Shown here: piece by piece, positions 17,890 through 27,020 of the stretch
Position numbering within the stretch: position 1 is the stretch's first letter
Layout of the letters: the number at the start of each line of letters is the position of its first letter
Assembly (NCBI RefSeq): GCF_012911015.1
Contig: NZ_WVVV01000001.1
Span: 62,001 to 126,000, forward strand
Source: Chelativorans sp. ZYF759
GTDB taxonomy: Bacteria; Pseudomonadota; Alphaproteobacteria; Rhizobiales; Rhizobiaceae
Direction: 5' to 3'
DNA length: 64,000 nt
Notes under the pieces: generated by a model
The model's input: only the letters and a program-made list of their open reading frames with translations
Told to the model about the DNA's origin: nothing
The model's database searches: none
Translations under genes and position numbers: made by a program

Positions 17890-19056
17890 ATGAAACTCTT
17901 GTTTGCGACATCCATCGTGCCGACGACGAGCGTCGGCAGCGGCTACGAGATCGCCAATCGGGCGATCCTCGACGGGCTGTGCCGTGCCGGTGTCGACGTG
18001 ACGGTGGTCGGCTTTTCCTGGCCGGGCCGTCCCGTCGCCGATCCCGACCGCACCATGGTGCTGGGCGAGATCGACGTCCGCACCGACACCGCACCATGGC
18101 CGGTGCGGCTCAAGTGGCTGGCGCGGGCCATTTCCTCGGGGACGACGTTTTCGTCATCCAAGCTTCTGGAGGTGTCGGCGGACCAACTGCGCCAGGCGCT
18201 TCATCAGCATGGTCCGTTCGATGGCGTCATCCTGAACTCGGTGCAGTTCGCGGGGGCGTTCGAGCAGGTTTTTGCCGATTGGCCAAGCATCTATCTGGCG
18301 CACAATGTCGAGCATGTATCGGCGCGCGAGAATGCAAGCTCCCTGACAGGCTACAAGGCCGCCCTCTTCCGACGGGAAGCGCGGTTGCTGCAGGATCTCG
18401 AACGTCGGTTATGCGCGCGAGCCCGGTTTGTCTTCACGCTTGCACCAGAAGACCTGAAATCCCTCGGCCCTGGCGCTGAGGGTGGGGCGTATCTTCCGCT
18501 TGTCAGTCGCCAAGATCCAGAGCCGCCATCCCCACGTCAAGCCAGCTACGATGCAGCGGTTATCGGAACATGGACCTGGCAGCCCAACTTCATCGGACTG
18601 CGCTGGTTTCTGGACGAGGTAGTGCCGCACCTTCCCCCCGAACTTACCGTCCAAATCGCCGGAAGCGTGCCGAATGGGATTTCTTCCAATCATCCTGGAA
18701 TCCGGTTCGTGGGACGTGTTCCCGACGCGACGGCCTTCTTGCGCGGCGGAAGAGTCGTGCCACTGTTCAGCCGCGCGGGAACTGGCGTCCAGTTGAAAAC
18801 GATCGAGACATTCGAGCTTGGACTCCCGGCCGTGGCGACCACGGCGTCGTTGCGCGGTGTGGAAGCACGTCCGGGCAATTGTCACGTGACCGACGACCCG
18901 CGCGCTTTCGCCGCCGCCATGATCGGTATCGCGCGCCGCAGCGCACCGGACCTGGATGGCCGCGACTTCCACGCGCGTCAGCGTGCTGCGCTCGACGACG
19001 CGCTGGCACGCGGGCTGCGGAGCCTTGCCTGCAAGAGAACAAGGATCGCGGCATGA
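17890..19056 (+). CDS. Glycosyltransferase family 4 protein
   Basis: GT-B fold transferase (388 aa). N-terminal Rossmann domain MKLLFATSIVPTTSVGSGYE; LAHNVEH is typical of the GT4 acceptor domain. The C-terminal donor domain carries AVIGTWTWQPN, a VGRVPD segment and the donor-binding stretch FSRAGTGVQLKTIETFELGLP, which includes the E-x7-E-like pattern. Start ATG 17890 has a GGAAGG-like site upstream. The stop overlaps the following wecG-type start in ATGA (19053-19056), so the genes are translationally coupled. Probably adds a sugar to a lipid-linked polysaccharide precursor; sugars unknown. Confidence 0.85.
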   Translation: MKLLFATSIVPTTSVGSGYEIANRAILDGLCRAGVDVTVVGFSWPGRPVADPDRTMVLGEIDVRTDTAPWPVRLKWLARAISSGTTFSSSKLLEVSADQLRQALHQHGPFDGVILNSVQFAGAFEQVFADWPSIYLAHNVEHVSARENASSLTGYKAALFRREARLLQDLERRLCARARFVFTLAPEDLKSLGPGAEGGAYLPLVSRQDPEPPSPRQASYDAAVIGTWTWQPNFIGLRWFLDEVVPHLPPELTVQIAGSVPNGISSNHPGIRFVGRVPDATAFLRGGRVVPLFSRAGTGVQLKTIETFELGLPAVATTASLRGVEARPGNCHVTDDPRAFAAAMIGIARRSAPDLDGRDFHARQRAALDDALARGLRSLACKRTRIAA

Positions 19057-19835
19057 ACATCCAGCATTCCGCGGGAGACATGATGCCAACCGACGTGCGC
19101 GATGTCCTAGGCACGAAGGTCTTGTCATTGCACCGGTCCGAGGCAATTGCGCTGCTCAAGGAGGTGATCGCTCAGAAGCGGTTTACGCGGCTGGCCTTTC
19201 TCAACGCCCACAACGCCAACATTGCCTGTACGGTGCCTGATTTTGCCCGGGCACTCGATCACTTCGTTGTTCTTCCCGACGGGATCGGCGTCGATATCGC
19301 TTCCCGTGTTCTCTATGGCGATGCCTTTGCCGAAAACCTCAACGGTACGGATTTCGTGCCCGATCTTCTGCGGGAATTCGACGAACCGATCACCGTCGGG
19401 CTGGTCGGATCGCGCACGGAACACGGCTCCCTGGCCCGGGACAAGCTCGAGGCGATTGCCCCGAATCTGAGGTTCGTGTTCATCAACGATGGCTATTTCG
19501 ACGTCGATCGACAGGACGCTATCCTGGAAGAACTCCGCGCCATCAAGCCGGACATCCTGCTCGTTGCCATGGGGGTGCCGCGGCAGGAGTTCTGGATTTC
19601 AGAATACGTGACTGCCGATCATTGCACGCTGGCGATCGGGGTGGGGGCGCTATTCGACTTCCTGAGCGGCCAGGTTGCCCGGGCGCCTCTCTGGATGCGG
19701 CAGCTGCGTATCGAATGGGTCTATCGTCTCGTGCTGGAGCCGGAACGGATGTGGCGGCGCTACATACTGGGGAACCCGCTGTTTCTGCTGCGCGTGATTC
19801 GCCAGAAGCTGACCTCGCATGGCAGGGGGCGATGA
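19053..19835 (+). CDS. WecG/TagA/CpsF family glycosyltransferase
   Basis: GT26-type transferase (260 aa) of the family that includes E. coli WecG (ManNAcA transferase) and Bacillus TagA. Visible family blocks: FLNAHNANIA, VVLPDGIGVDIASR, NGTDFVPDLL, VAMGVPRQEFWI and the C-terminal WVYRLVLEPERMWRRY that mediates membrane association. These enzymes usually add the second sugar to undecaprenyl-PP-linked GlcNAc. It overlaps its upstream and downstream neighbours by four bases each (ATGA at 19053 and 19832), forming a tight three-gene operon. ATG 19080 is an alternative start. Confidence 0.9.
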   Translation: MNIQHSAGDMMPTDVRDVLGTKVLSLHRSEAIALLKEVIAQKRFTRLAFLNAHNANIACTVPDFARALDHFVVLPDGIGVDIASRVLYGDAFAENLNGTDFVPDLLREFDEPITVGLVGSRTEHGSLARDKLEAIAPNLRFVFINDGYFDVDRQDAILEELRAIKPDILLVAMGVPRQEFWISEYVTADHCTLAIGVGALFDFLSGQVARAPLWMRQLRIEWVYRLVLEPERMWRRYILGNPLFLLRVIRQKLTSHGRGR

Positions 19836-20755
19836 ACACCCATGTCCTTCCTGAACTGATGGAGACGGTGAGCCGGGATCGACCGGTCTTCGCGATGGTG
19901 ACGGCAAGCCATGGGCCGGACTTCGAGCGCTGTCGCCTCTTGTGCGAATCTATGGATCGCTGGGTGACGGGTGCACGCCGCCACTATCTGCTCGTTGCAG
20001 GCCACGACGTCGATCTATTCCGTCAGCTCGAAGGTCCAGGACGGGTCGTGGTCGACGAACGCGACGTTCTGCCGGGTTGGCTCCATGCCTTTCGCGACCC
20101 TAGCAGCCTGATGCGTCGCCACATCTGGCTGTCATTTCGCACACCACCGCTGCGCGGCTGGCACGTTCAGCAGATGCGGCGCATCGCCATTGCCGAAAAG
20201 GTCGATGAGGACGTTCTCATCTACTGCGATTCGGACGTGATCTTCGTGCGTCCCTTCGACTGCTCGACGCTCTTCGGTTCTGGCGGCCTTAGCTTTTACA
20301 GAAAGACCGATGGAATTGGAGATGGTACCCCTCCAACGCATCGCCAATGGGTCGCCAATGCGGGCCACGCGCTGGGTCTCGAACGGCACCCTGTCCACGC
20401 GCATGACTACATCGCCACGCTCATTGCGTGGCAGCGGGAAACAGTCCTGGGCATGTGCCGGCATATCGAGATGCTGCACGGGCGACATTGGGCCGCGGCA
20501 ATCGCGGCGCGCCGGCATTTTTCCGAGTGCATCCTTTATGGTCGCTACGTTGACGAAGTGCTGACGGGCACGGGACATGCACGCACCCAGGAACGGCTCT
20601 GCCGGGTCATGTGGAACGGTCAGGCGCCGGACGACGACGATATTCTCGGTTTCCTTTCCGGCCTGGAGCCCCATCAGGTCGCCGTGGCAATCCAGTCGTT
20701 CATCGGCGTGGACCCACAGAGGGTGCTTAGTCTCCTGGCCCGAGCCGGCCTTTAG
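19832..20755 (+). CDS. DUF6492-like putative glycosyltransferase
   Basis: A 307-residue soluble protein. The opening VFAMVTASHGPDFERCRLLC and the later YCDSDVIFVRPFD give a DxD-like metal motif within a GT-A-like sheet; the overall pattern matches proteins listed as DUF6492, as far as I can recognise. It is coupled to the WecG-type gene by ATGA at 19832. Together GT4, WecG-type and this protein would act in sequence on one glycan, but no biochemical activity is established for the family to my knowledge. No signal peptide or membrane span. The stop is followed by a small AGCC-TTC-GGCT hairpin and a T-rich stretch that could end the transcript. Confidence 0.65.
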   Translation: MNTHVLPELMETVSRDRPVFAMVTASHGPDFERCRLLCESMDRWVTGARRHYLLVAGHDVDLFRQLEGPGRVVVDERDVLPGWLHAFRDPSSLMRRHIWLSFRTPPLRGWHVQQMRRIAIAEKVDEDVLIYCDSDVIFVRPFDCSTLFGSGGLSFYRKTDGIGDGTPPTHRQWVANAGHALGLERHPVHAHDYIATLIAWQRETVLGMCRHIEMLHGRHWAAAIAARRHFSECILYGRYVDEVLTGTGHARTQERLCRVMWNGQAPDDDDILGFLSGLEPHQVAVAIQSFIGVDPQRVLSLLARAGL

Positions 20756-20954
20756 CCTTCGGCTTTGCCTTTTCCGTCGAGCCGCCTTATATTGAAAAGG
20801 TGTAGTGGGGCTCATGAACCCCCGCGCGGCATGTTGGTGCTGCGGTTTGTGCCGATTGTCGGCCTCCCGAATCGTGTCATGCGGTGTCGGCCACCCCTCC
20901 AGGGGATGATCGGCTTTTCCGTTATCGACCATCAAAACAGAAGAAGGAAGAACA
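20756..20954 (+). promoter_or_regulatory. rpsU leader / upstream region
   Basis: A 199-bp gap before rpsU. It contains a weak hairpin with T-rich tail right after the DUF6492 stop (about 20750-20776) and a near-palindrome GGGGCTCATGAACCCC at about 20806-20822. The segment directly upstream of rpsU carries AAGGAAG as the ribosome-binding site. No known ribosomal-leader motif was identified. Confidence 0.3.
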
Positions 20955-21224
20955 TTGCAGGTATTCGTTCGCGACAACAATGTGGACCAGGCTCTCAAGG
21001 CGCTGAAGAAGAAGATGCAGCGCGAGGGCATTTTTCGTGAGATGAAAGCCCGCCGCTCCTACGAAAAGCCTTCCGAGAAGCGTGCCCGCGAGAAGGCTGA
21101 AGCCGTTCGCCGCTCCCGCAAGCTGGCGCGCAAGCAGGCGCAGCGCGAAGGCCTGTTGCCCGGCAAGAAGAAGCCCGTTCGGCCCACCGGCCGTCCCGTC
21201 GCTCCCTCCGCGCAGCGCGCCTAG
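20955..21224 (+). CDS. rpsU: 30S ribosomal protein S21 (TTG start)
   Basis: Small-subunit protein bS21 (89 aa) involved in initiation on the 30S subunit. The sequence [20 protein letters not shown] followed by the [13 protein letters not shown] helix is the alphaproteobacterial form. The start is TTG at 20955-20957, four bases after AAGGAAG; no ATG lies at the conserved N-terminus. The C-terminal tail ([20 protein letters not shown]) is longer and more Pro/Arg-rich than in enteric S21. The weak start codon may limit synthesis of S21 relative to its mRNA. Confidence 0.95.
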   Translation: MQVFVRDNNVDQALKALKKKMQREGIFREMKARRSYEKPSEKRAREKAEAVRRSRKLARKQAQREGLLPGKKKPVRPTGRPVAPSAQRA

Positions 21225-21403
21225 TTTCCTTTTCCAACGTTCCGTTCTGCCGACGCCATCCCCTGTCGGGGAGCGGCGTTGGCGCCGTTGGCAGGCCAGC
21301 GGTCGCTTTTCCACGACCTATTTTTGCTTTCCCACCCGGCCGCCATTTCCTCTTCTCCCGCGGCGCGCTAGCGTCCCGCCGGTCCAACTGGGGGGAGACT
21401 GAA

Positions 21404-22801
21404 ATGGGTGAGGCAGCCGAGCAACCGGGTCGGGGCGGGCGGATCGAACCGCGCGCCCATGGCGGGCCGATTCAGCTTTTTTACGGTCCAGAACCCGCCA
21501 CTCCGCGCCCCGTCATTTCACATGCCTCCGGCATCCACATGTGGGACATGGACGGCCGTCGTTACCTTGACGGCTCGTCGGGTCCGGTGGTGACCAACAT
21601 AGGCTACGGCAACCGGCGGGTGCTGGATGCCATGGTGCGGCAAGCGCAAAAGGTCTGCTATGCCAGCCGCGCGGTCTTCGAGAACCAGGCGAATATCGAT
21701 CTGGCCGATCTTGTGACTGGCCTGGCGGGACCGGGTCTGGATCGGGCCTTCATCACGTCGGGAGGATCGGAGGCCACCGAGGCCGCAATCAAGCTTGCCC
21801 GCCAATATGCCGTCGCGCGGGGCGAACCCGAACGATGGAAGGTGCTGGGGCGTAACCCGGGATATCATGGCGCTACTCTTGGCGCGGCGGCGGTGACGGG
21901 CGACCCCGATTCCGATGCGCTGTTCGGCGCGGGAATGCTGGTCATGCCGAAGGTACCTGCCCCCTTTACCTATCGCCTCCCGGAAAACCACGACGTCGAC
22001 AGCAACGCCCGCCGATGCGCGGCTGCATTCGAAGAGGCGATCCTGGCCGAAGGCCCGGAAACGGTGCTGGCCTTCATCATGGAGCCGGTCGGCGGACTTG
22101 CGACCGGCGCATTGGTGGCGCCTGACCATTACTACCGTGCAGTCCGCGACATCTGCGACAGACACGGTGTGCTCCTGATCTACGATGAGGTAATGAGCGG
22201 CGCGGGGCGAACCGGGAGTTTCCTGGCGGCCGATCATTGGCCCGATGCCCGTCCCGACCTTGTGACGCTCGCCAAAGGAATTGCTGCCGGTTACACGCCG
22301 CTCGGCATGGTGCTGGCCCCGGCTACCATGGTCGACACGGTCGTGGCCTCCGGCGGCTTCATGCACGGCCACACCTACTCGGCCAATCCGCTCTCCTGTG
22401 CCGTCGGTCTGGCCGTCGTCCAGGAAATGATGGACCACGATCTGATCGCCAATGCGCGCGACATGGGCGTGCTCCTGCGGCAGCGACTCCAGGCTCTCAT
22501 GGGCGCAAGCTCCATCATCGGCGACGTCAGAGGGCTCGGTCTGCTCAATGCGGTGGAAATCGTCGCCGATCGCGACAGCAAGGCCATGTTTGCGTCAGAG
22601 ACCCGCGCTGTCGAGCGGATCATCGCACTCGCGCAGGAACGCGGCCTGCTGCTGTATACACGCAGAACGGCCGGCGGGAAGTTCGGCGAATGGCTTATGT
22701 TGACCCCGCCGCTGATCGTATCGCCGCAGGATATCGAGGAGATCGTCTCGCTCCTCGCCGACTCGCTGGCGGCGTTTGAGCGCGAGATCGGCAGGACCTG
22801 A
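21404..22801 (+). CDS. Class III aminotransferase family protein
   Basis: PLP-dependent fold-type I enzyme (465 aa). The glycine-rich phosphate-binding segment TSGGSEATEAAIKLARQYA, the YDEVMSGAGRTG motif with the cofactor-pairing Asp, and Lys291 in TLAKGIAAGYTPLG are all present, so it should be active. The family includes omega-amino acid:pyruvate and 2,2-dialkylglycine-type enzymes; the substrate is not decidable here. The ribosome-binding site GGGGGGAGA lies seven bases from ATG 21404. It is followed by a strong terminator-like hairpin and converges with the glycine betaine synthesis gene; no pathway partners are adjacent. Confidence 0.88.
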   Translation: MGEAAEQPGRGGRIEPRAHGGPIQLFYGPEPATPRPVISHASGIHMWDMDGRRYLDGSSGPVVTNIGYGNRRVLDAMVRQAQKVCYASRAVFENQANIDLADLVTGLAGPGLDRAFITSGGSEATEAAIKLARQYAVARGEPERWKVLGRNPGYHGATLGAAAVTGDPDSDALFGAGMLVMPKVPAPFTYRLPENHDVDSNARRCAAAFEEAILAEGPETVLAFIMEPVGGLATGALVAPDHYYRAVRDICDRHGVLLIYDEVMSGAGRTGSFLAADHWPDARPDLVTLAKGIAAGYTPLGMVLAPATMVDTVVASGGFMHGHTYSANPLSCAVGLAVVQEMMDHDLIANARDMGVLLRQRLQALMGASSIIGDVRGLGLLNAVEIVADRDSKAMFASETRAVERIIALAQERGLLLYTRRTAGGKFGEWLMLTPPLIVSPQDIEEIVSLLADSLAAFEREIGRT

Positions 22802-22807
22802 CAGCAA

Positions 22808-22840
22808 AGCGGCGGCCCAAAGGCCGCCGCTCGTTCGTTT
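22808..22840. terminator. Intrinsic terminator between convergent genes
   Basis: A perfect inverted repeat, AGCGGCGGCC (22808-22817), loop CAAA, GGCCGCCGCT (22822-22831), followed by a T-rich tail CGTTCGTTTT. It lies seven bases after the aminotransferase stop and ends that plus-strand transcript; it may also slow transcription of the convergent methyltransferase gene. Confidence 0.8.
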
Positions 22841-22858
22841 TGCGGTCGTTGTTCCGGA

Positions 22859-24538
22859 TCACGCAGCCGGTTTGCGGAACCGCTGAATGCCCCAGGCGAG
22901 ATGGCCGGCATCGGCAGCCTTCACCCAGTTCTCGAGACCCTGGATCATCTTGTCCAGATAATCCTTGGAGGCCGAACCGGTCAGCTTGTCGTAATTGGCG
23001 ATCAGGTCTTCGCGGACGCGCGCATAGTGGTTGCGCAGATGGGCCGTCAGATCGACCTGGTCCAACACCTGAAAACCTTGCGCCAGGGCCGCCTCGCGGT
23101 AGAAGCGGAATGAACCGAGACTGGTCAGGTTGAGCCGATCGTAGACCGGCTGCAGCACGCCTTCCGGACAATCATCCGCCTGCATCGGATCGGTGAAGAT
23201 GAATTCGCCACCCGGCTTGAGGACCCGGTAGACCTCGGCCAGGACCTGTGCACGCTGATCGGAATGCAGGATTGCATCCTGCGACCAGACGATGTCGTGG
23301 CTGCCGTCGGGCTCGGGAATGTCTTCGAAGACGCCATGGACCACCGAGACCTGGTCGGAGAGCCCCAAGCGATTGTTCTTGTGGCGGTTGGTGTCATTCT
23401 GGGTTTCGGAAATGTTGAGGCAACGCACGCTGGCGCCGAACTTCCTGGCGATCCGACGCGCGGAGCCGCCGTAGCCAGCGCCGATGTCGAGCACCTTCGT
23501 ATCGGCATCGATCTTCTCCAGCATTTCAGCCATGCGGTCGACCGTCTCCGCGCTTGCCTCACGGATGTCATTTGTCGTGTCGTAGATCCCGATGTGAAGA
23601 TCCTCGCCGCCCCACACGGTGGAATAGAATGTATCGGCATCGTCACTGTCGTAGTAGCTCTCGGTGACGTCACGCACATCCGGTTGGTCGTCGAGACGGG
23701 AGACCCCGCCCCAGCGCTTCAGTTGCAGGGCAGACTTCTCGGCCACGTGAACGAAGAAGTCAGGCTCGGCTTCCTGATAGGTTTCCTGAAAATCGCCATA
23801 TGTACGCACCCGCTGGAAGCCCGCTTCCTGGAGCAGCTTGCGCACGTAGTTCTTGCGTATGGGGCACAGGTTCAGCGTGTACTCGGAACCATCGTCGAAG
23901 GAGTATTTGAAGCGGACAAGACCTTCATCGATATGCTCGGGCTCGGCCGTCACACGATCCCCGCAGTAGTAGTATTTGTGTTTCGACGAGAAACCGTGAT
24001 CGAGGATCGAATCGTAGTTGCGCTGGTCGAGGATGAGGATGCCGTCATGCTTTAGCGCGGCATAGAATTCCGCCAGCGCGCGTCGGCGATCGCTCTCCTC
24101 ATGCATGTGGGTGAATGAATTGCCGAGACAAATGATGGCGTCGTACTTGCCCTGGATGTCTCGGTTGAGCCACCGCCAGTCAGCCTGAACCGTTTTCAGC
24201 ACAATTCCCCTCGCCTGGCCGTTTGCGAAGGCCTTGCCGAGCATCTCGCCCGAACCGTCCGCTGTGGTGACGTTGAAACCAGCCTGCGTCAGCCGCACGG
24301 AGTGAAATCCGGTGCCGGCCGCCACGTCCAGGACAGTTTCCTTGCCACGGGCACGCAGAACGTCGATGAAGAACTGGCCCTCGCTTTTGGCCCGGCCTTC
24401 CCAGTCGATCAGCTCGTCCCACTTCTCCACGAAGCTCTTGACGTATTCACCGACATATTTGTCGGTCTCACGGACGGCGAGCGGATCATCGCCATAATCC
24501 TGGACGTCGGTCGGCTGGGCTACGGTTTGAGAACTCAT
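22859..24538 (-). CDS. Fused glycine/sarcosine N-methyltransferase - sarcosine/dimethylglycine N-methyltransferase
   Basis: Bifunctional SAM-dependent enzyme (559 aa) making the osmolyte glycine betaine from glycine in three methylation steps. The first domain (about 1-270, GSMT-like) has motif I VLDVAAGTGFHSVRL at 69-83; the second (about 285-559, SDMT-like) has VLDIGAGYGGSARRIARKFG at 349-368 and the FTDPMQ block. Separate GSMT and SDMT enzymes are known from Halorhodospira and a fused form from Actinopolyspora; this fusion has both domains intact. ATG 24538 lies ten bases behind AGGAGG; ATG 24547 is almost on top of that site. It stands alone with a long AT-rich upstream region, expected to be salt-controlled. 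Confidence 0.93.
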   Translation of the reverse strand: MSSQTVAQPTDVQDYGDDPLAVRETDKYVGEYVKSFVEKWDELIDWEGRAKSEGQFFIDVLRARGKETVLDVAAGTGFHSVRLTQAGFNVTTADGSGEMLGKAFANGQARGIVLKTVQADWRWLNRDIQGKYDAIICLGNSFTHMHEESDRRRALAEFYAALKHDGILILDQRNYDSILDHGFSSKHKYYYCGDRVTAEPEHIDEGLVRFKYSFDDGSEYTLNLCPIRKNYVRKLLQEAGFQRVRTYGDFQETYQEAEPDFFVHVAEKSALQLKRWGGVSRLDDQPDVRDVTESYYDSDDADTFYSTVWGGEDLHIGIYDTTNDIREASAETVDRMAEMLEKIDADTKVLDIGAGYGGSARRIARKFGASVRCLNISETQNDTNRHKNNRLGLSDQVSVVHGVFEDIPEPDGSHDIVWSQDAILHSDQRAQVLAEVYRVLKPGGEFIFTDPMQADDCPEGVLQPVYDRLNLTSLGSFRFYREAALAQGFQVLDQVDLTAHLRNHYARVREDLIANYDKLTGSASKDYLDKMIQGLENWVKAADAGHLAWGIQRFRKPAA

Positions 24539-25082
24539 GCGGTTCATCCCTCCTGGTCTGTTGTTCGGTAGGCCCTGTCCGGCGTGGGCGGACATGCGCT
24601 GAGGTCAGCGGGGCCAAGGCAGCATCACACACTGTCGCCGCGGGCTTCATCTGAACGCCGCCCGCGCTGGCCACATCCGCGACCACAATCTGTAATGATA
24701 AATCTATCTGCCTACGTTCAATGATATATGGATATCTCAGGGCGTCAAATCTGCTTATGCAAATGAAACACCACTCCAATTTCAAAACATCTTAGAAAAG
24801 GGAATTCGAATGATACATACATCCGACTTAAGGTCGTCTTGCCTATATAATCGATAGATGAAATACCTTCTCATTCAAGTCGAAATTTTTTTTCGACGTT
24901 TCAATAAGATCGGCGCATTTGGGAATGTCGTTCTTTCGCGCCCAGGCCAGAGAAAAGGCTGTATACAGCGAGGTTTCGAGTTGCCGGGTCGCCTTGCCGA
25001 AGCAGGACACAGGCATCCGGTCATTGCGTCGCCGCATCGCCTGCCATATTAGATCGCTCGGCAATAGGAGGCACCGGCTTTC
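24539..25082. other. AT-rich intergenic region between betaine synthesis gene and fumC
   Basis: A 544-bp gap that is clearly AT-richer than the rest of the window, especially 24690-24910. It must hold the minus-strand promoter of the methyltransferase and the plus-strand promoter of fumC. A TATAAT hexamer is at 24846-24851 on the plus strand, without a good -35 at 17 bp. A 7-bp hairpin with a T loop is at 24879-24897. A minus-strand frame of 73 codons (25064-24843) exists but lacks a ribosome-binding site, so it is not called. Confidence 0.5.
24879..24897. repeat. Short inverted repeat with oligo-T loop
   Basis: GTCGAAA (24879-24885) and TTTCGAC (24891-24897) flank a TTTTT loop. It could be an operator for a regulator of fumC or the betaine gene, or a weak terminator. 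Nothing decides between these. Confidence 0.4.
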
Positions 25083-26474
25083 ATGATGACTATGCGCACC
25101 GAGACAGACACTTTCGGCCCCATCGATGTTCCCGCGGACCGCTATTGGGGCGCGCAGACCCAGCGATCACTCCAGAACTTCAAGATCGGCACCGACCGCA
25201 TGCCATTGCCCGTCGTTCGCGCTCTTGGGATCGTCAAACAGGCCGCCGCTGACACCAACATGGCGCTGGGTTTGCTCGACGCCGAGATCGGCGCGAAGAT
25301 CGTGGCCGCCGCCGCTGAAGTCGCCGATGGCAAGCACGACGACCACTTTCCGCTTGTCGTATGGCAGACCGGATCGGGCACGCAATCCAACATGAACGCC
25401 AACGAGGTGATCTCCAACCGGGCGATCGAGATGCTGGGCGGCGAGATGGGCTCCAAGAAGCCGGTCCATCCGAACGACCATGTCAACATGAGCCAGTCGT
25501 CCAACGACACCTTCCCGACGGCCATTCACATCGCCGTGGTCATGGAAACGCATCGCGTGCTTCTGCCGGCATTGGACCATCTTATCGGCGCGCTTTCGGA
25601 GAAGGAAAAGGCCTTCGCCGACATCGTGAAGATAGGCCGTACCCACACGCAGGACGCCACTCCGCTGACTCTGGGCCAGGAGTTCTCCGGCTATGTCGCG
25701 GCGCTGATCTATGGTCGGCGGCGGGTGGTCGAAAGCCTTCACGACGTGCATGCGCTGGCCCAGGGCGGCACAGCGGTTGGCACCGGCCTCAACTCGCCGG
25801 AAGGCTTCGACACGGGCTTTGCCGCCCGCGTTGCCGAACTGACGAGCCTTCCCTTCCGCACCGCAGAGAACAAGTTCGAGGCGCTGGCAAGCCATGGCGC
25901 CCTGACCTATTTCCACGGCGCACTGTCGGCGCTCGCGGCAGACCTCTTCAAGATCGCCAACGACATCCGTTTCCTCGGCTCTGGTCCGCGCTCAGGCCTC
26001 GGCGAATTGGTGCTACCGGAGAACGAACCCGGCTCTTCCATCATGCCGGGCAAGGTCAACCCGACCCAGGCCGAAGCACTGACCATGGTCGCCACCCGCA
26101 TCATGGGCAACCAGACCACCGTCGAGATGGCCGCCAGCCAGGGTCATTTCGAGCTCAACGTGTTCAAGCCGGTCATCGCCGACGCGGTGCTTCAATCCGT
26201 GCGGCTCGCGGGCGACGCCATGCGTTCCTTTGCGGACAATTGCGTGGTCGGGATCGAGGCCAACGAGCGCCGGATTGCCGAACTCATGCAGCAGTCGCTG
26301 ATGCTGGTGACCGCACTCGCGCCGAAGATCGGCTATGACAATGCGGCCAAGATCGCCAAAACGGCGCACAAGAATGGCACTACCTTGCGCGAGGAGGCCC
26401 TGGCTACAGGACTGGTAAGCGAGACGGAATACGACACCATCGTGCGGCCGGAAAAGATGGTGCGTCCGGGCTGA
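25083..26474 (+). CDS. fumC: Class II fumarate hydratase
   Basis: Iron-independent fumarase of the citric acid cycle (463 aa), interconverting fumarate and L-malate. The family signature [15 protein letters not shown] is at about 317-331, containing the catalytic Ser region (Ser318 or Ser319). The earlier T-G-S-G-T block, NDTFPTA and the catalytic-His loop [16 protein letters not shown] are all present. Start ATG 25083 has AGGAGG eleven bases upstream; ATG 25086 and 25092 are close alternatives. FumC enzymes are stable to oxidants and iron starvation. A DoxX-type gene follows after 118 bases on the same strand. Confidence 0.97.
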   Translation: MMTMRTETDTFGPIDVPADRYWGAQTQRSLQNFKIGTDRMPLPVVRALGIVKQAAADTNMALGLLDAEIGAKIVAAAAEVADGKHDDHFPLVVWQTGSGTQSNMNANEVISNRAIEMLGGEMGSKKPVHPNDHVNMSQSSNDTFPTAIHIAVVMETHRVLLPALDHLIGALSEKEKAFADIVKIGRTHTQDATPLTLGQEFSGYVAALIYGRRRVVESLHDVHALAQGGTAVGTGLNSPEGFDTGFAARVAELTSLPFRTAENKFEALASHGALTYFHGALSALAADLFKIANDIRFLGSGPRSGLGELVLPENEPGSSIMPGKVNPTQAEALTMVATRIMGNQTTVEMAASQGHFELNVFKPVIADAVLQSVRLAGDAMRSFADNCVVGIEANERRIAELMQQSLMLVTALAPKIGYDNAAKIAKTAHKNGTTLREEALATGLVSETEYDTIVRPEKMVRPG

Positions 26475-26592
26475 GCAGACCATCGATCGTTCGGAATATG
26501 TGAACAAACAGTCGGCGGTTTGTGATCTCGCGCGAACGGTGAGAATGCGTATCTTCGGCCGCCTGTTGCACCGCACAATCTCCGAGGATCAC

Positions 26593-27003
26593 ATGACCAC
26601 GACCAATTCCGCCACGCTTCTCGTCGCCCGTATCTTCCTGGCGATCCTGTTCATCGTTTCCGGCCTCGGCATCCTGGCCGCGCCGTCCGGCTTTGCCGGC
26701 TATATGGGCGCGATCGGCCTGCCCTTCCCGACGCTCGTCGCCTGGGTCATCATCGCACTCAAGGTGCTGGGCGGCCTCGCCATCCTGGTCGGCTTCCAGA
26801 CACGCTACGCGGCTTACGCCATCGCCGCCTTCACCATCGGATCGGCTTTCCTCGGCCACATGGACTTCTCCGACCAGATGGAAATGACGGCCTTCATGAA
26901 GAACTTCGCCATTGCCGGCGGCTTCCTCGCGCTCTCGGTCGCCGGTCCCGGTGCCTGGTCGATCGATGCCCGTCGCCGTGAGCCTGCGCTGGCCCACGCC
27001 TGA
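26593..27003 (+). CDS. DoxX family membrane protein
   Basis: A 136-residue inner-membrane protein with four predicted helices, the first being ATLLVARIFLAILFIVSGLG. The pattern R-I-x-L-A-x-L-F-x-x-S-G near the start and GxGxLAxLx-like later helices are typical of DoxX/YqjF proteins. Members have been linked to quinone or thiol redox functions, but this one cannot be assigned. ATG 26593 follows GAGG at seven bases; upstream in-frame ATG 26500 gives a charged, non-leader extension. A strong hairpin ends the transcript 17 bases after the stop. Confidence 0.82.
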   Translation: MTTTNSATLLVARIFLAILFIVSGLGILAAPSGFAGYMGAIGLPFPTLVAWVIIALKVLGGLAILVGFQTRYAAYAIAAFTIGSAFLGHMDFSDQMEMTAFMKNFAIAGGFLALSVAGPGAWSIDARRREPALAHA

Positions 27004-27020
27004 TCGACCTCATGGTCGGC

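Noticed and set aside
24843-25064. 73-codon minus-strand frame (TTG start) upstream of fumC
   Set aside because: Half of it lies in AT-rich DNA, there is no Shine-Dalgarno and it overlaps the hairpin; kept only as a remark in the intergenic entry.
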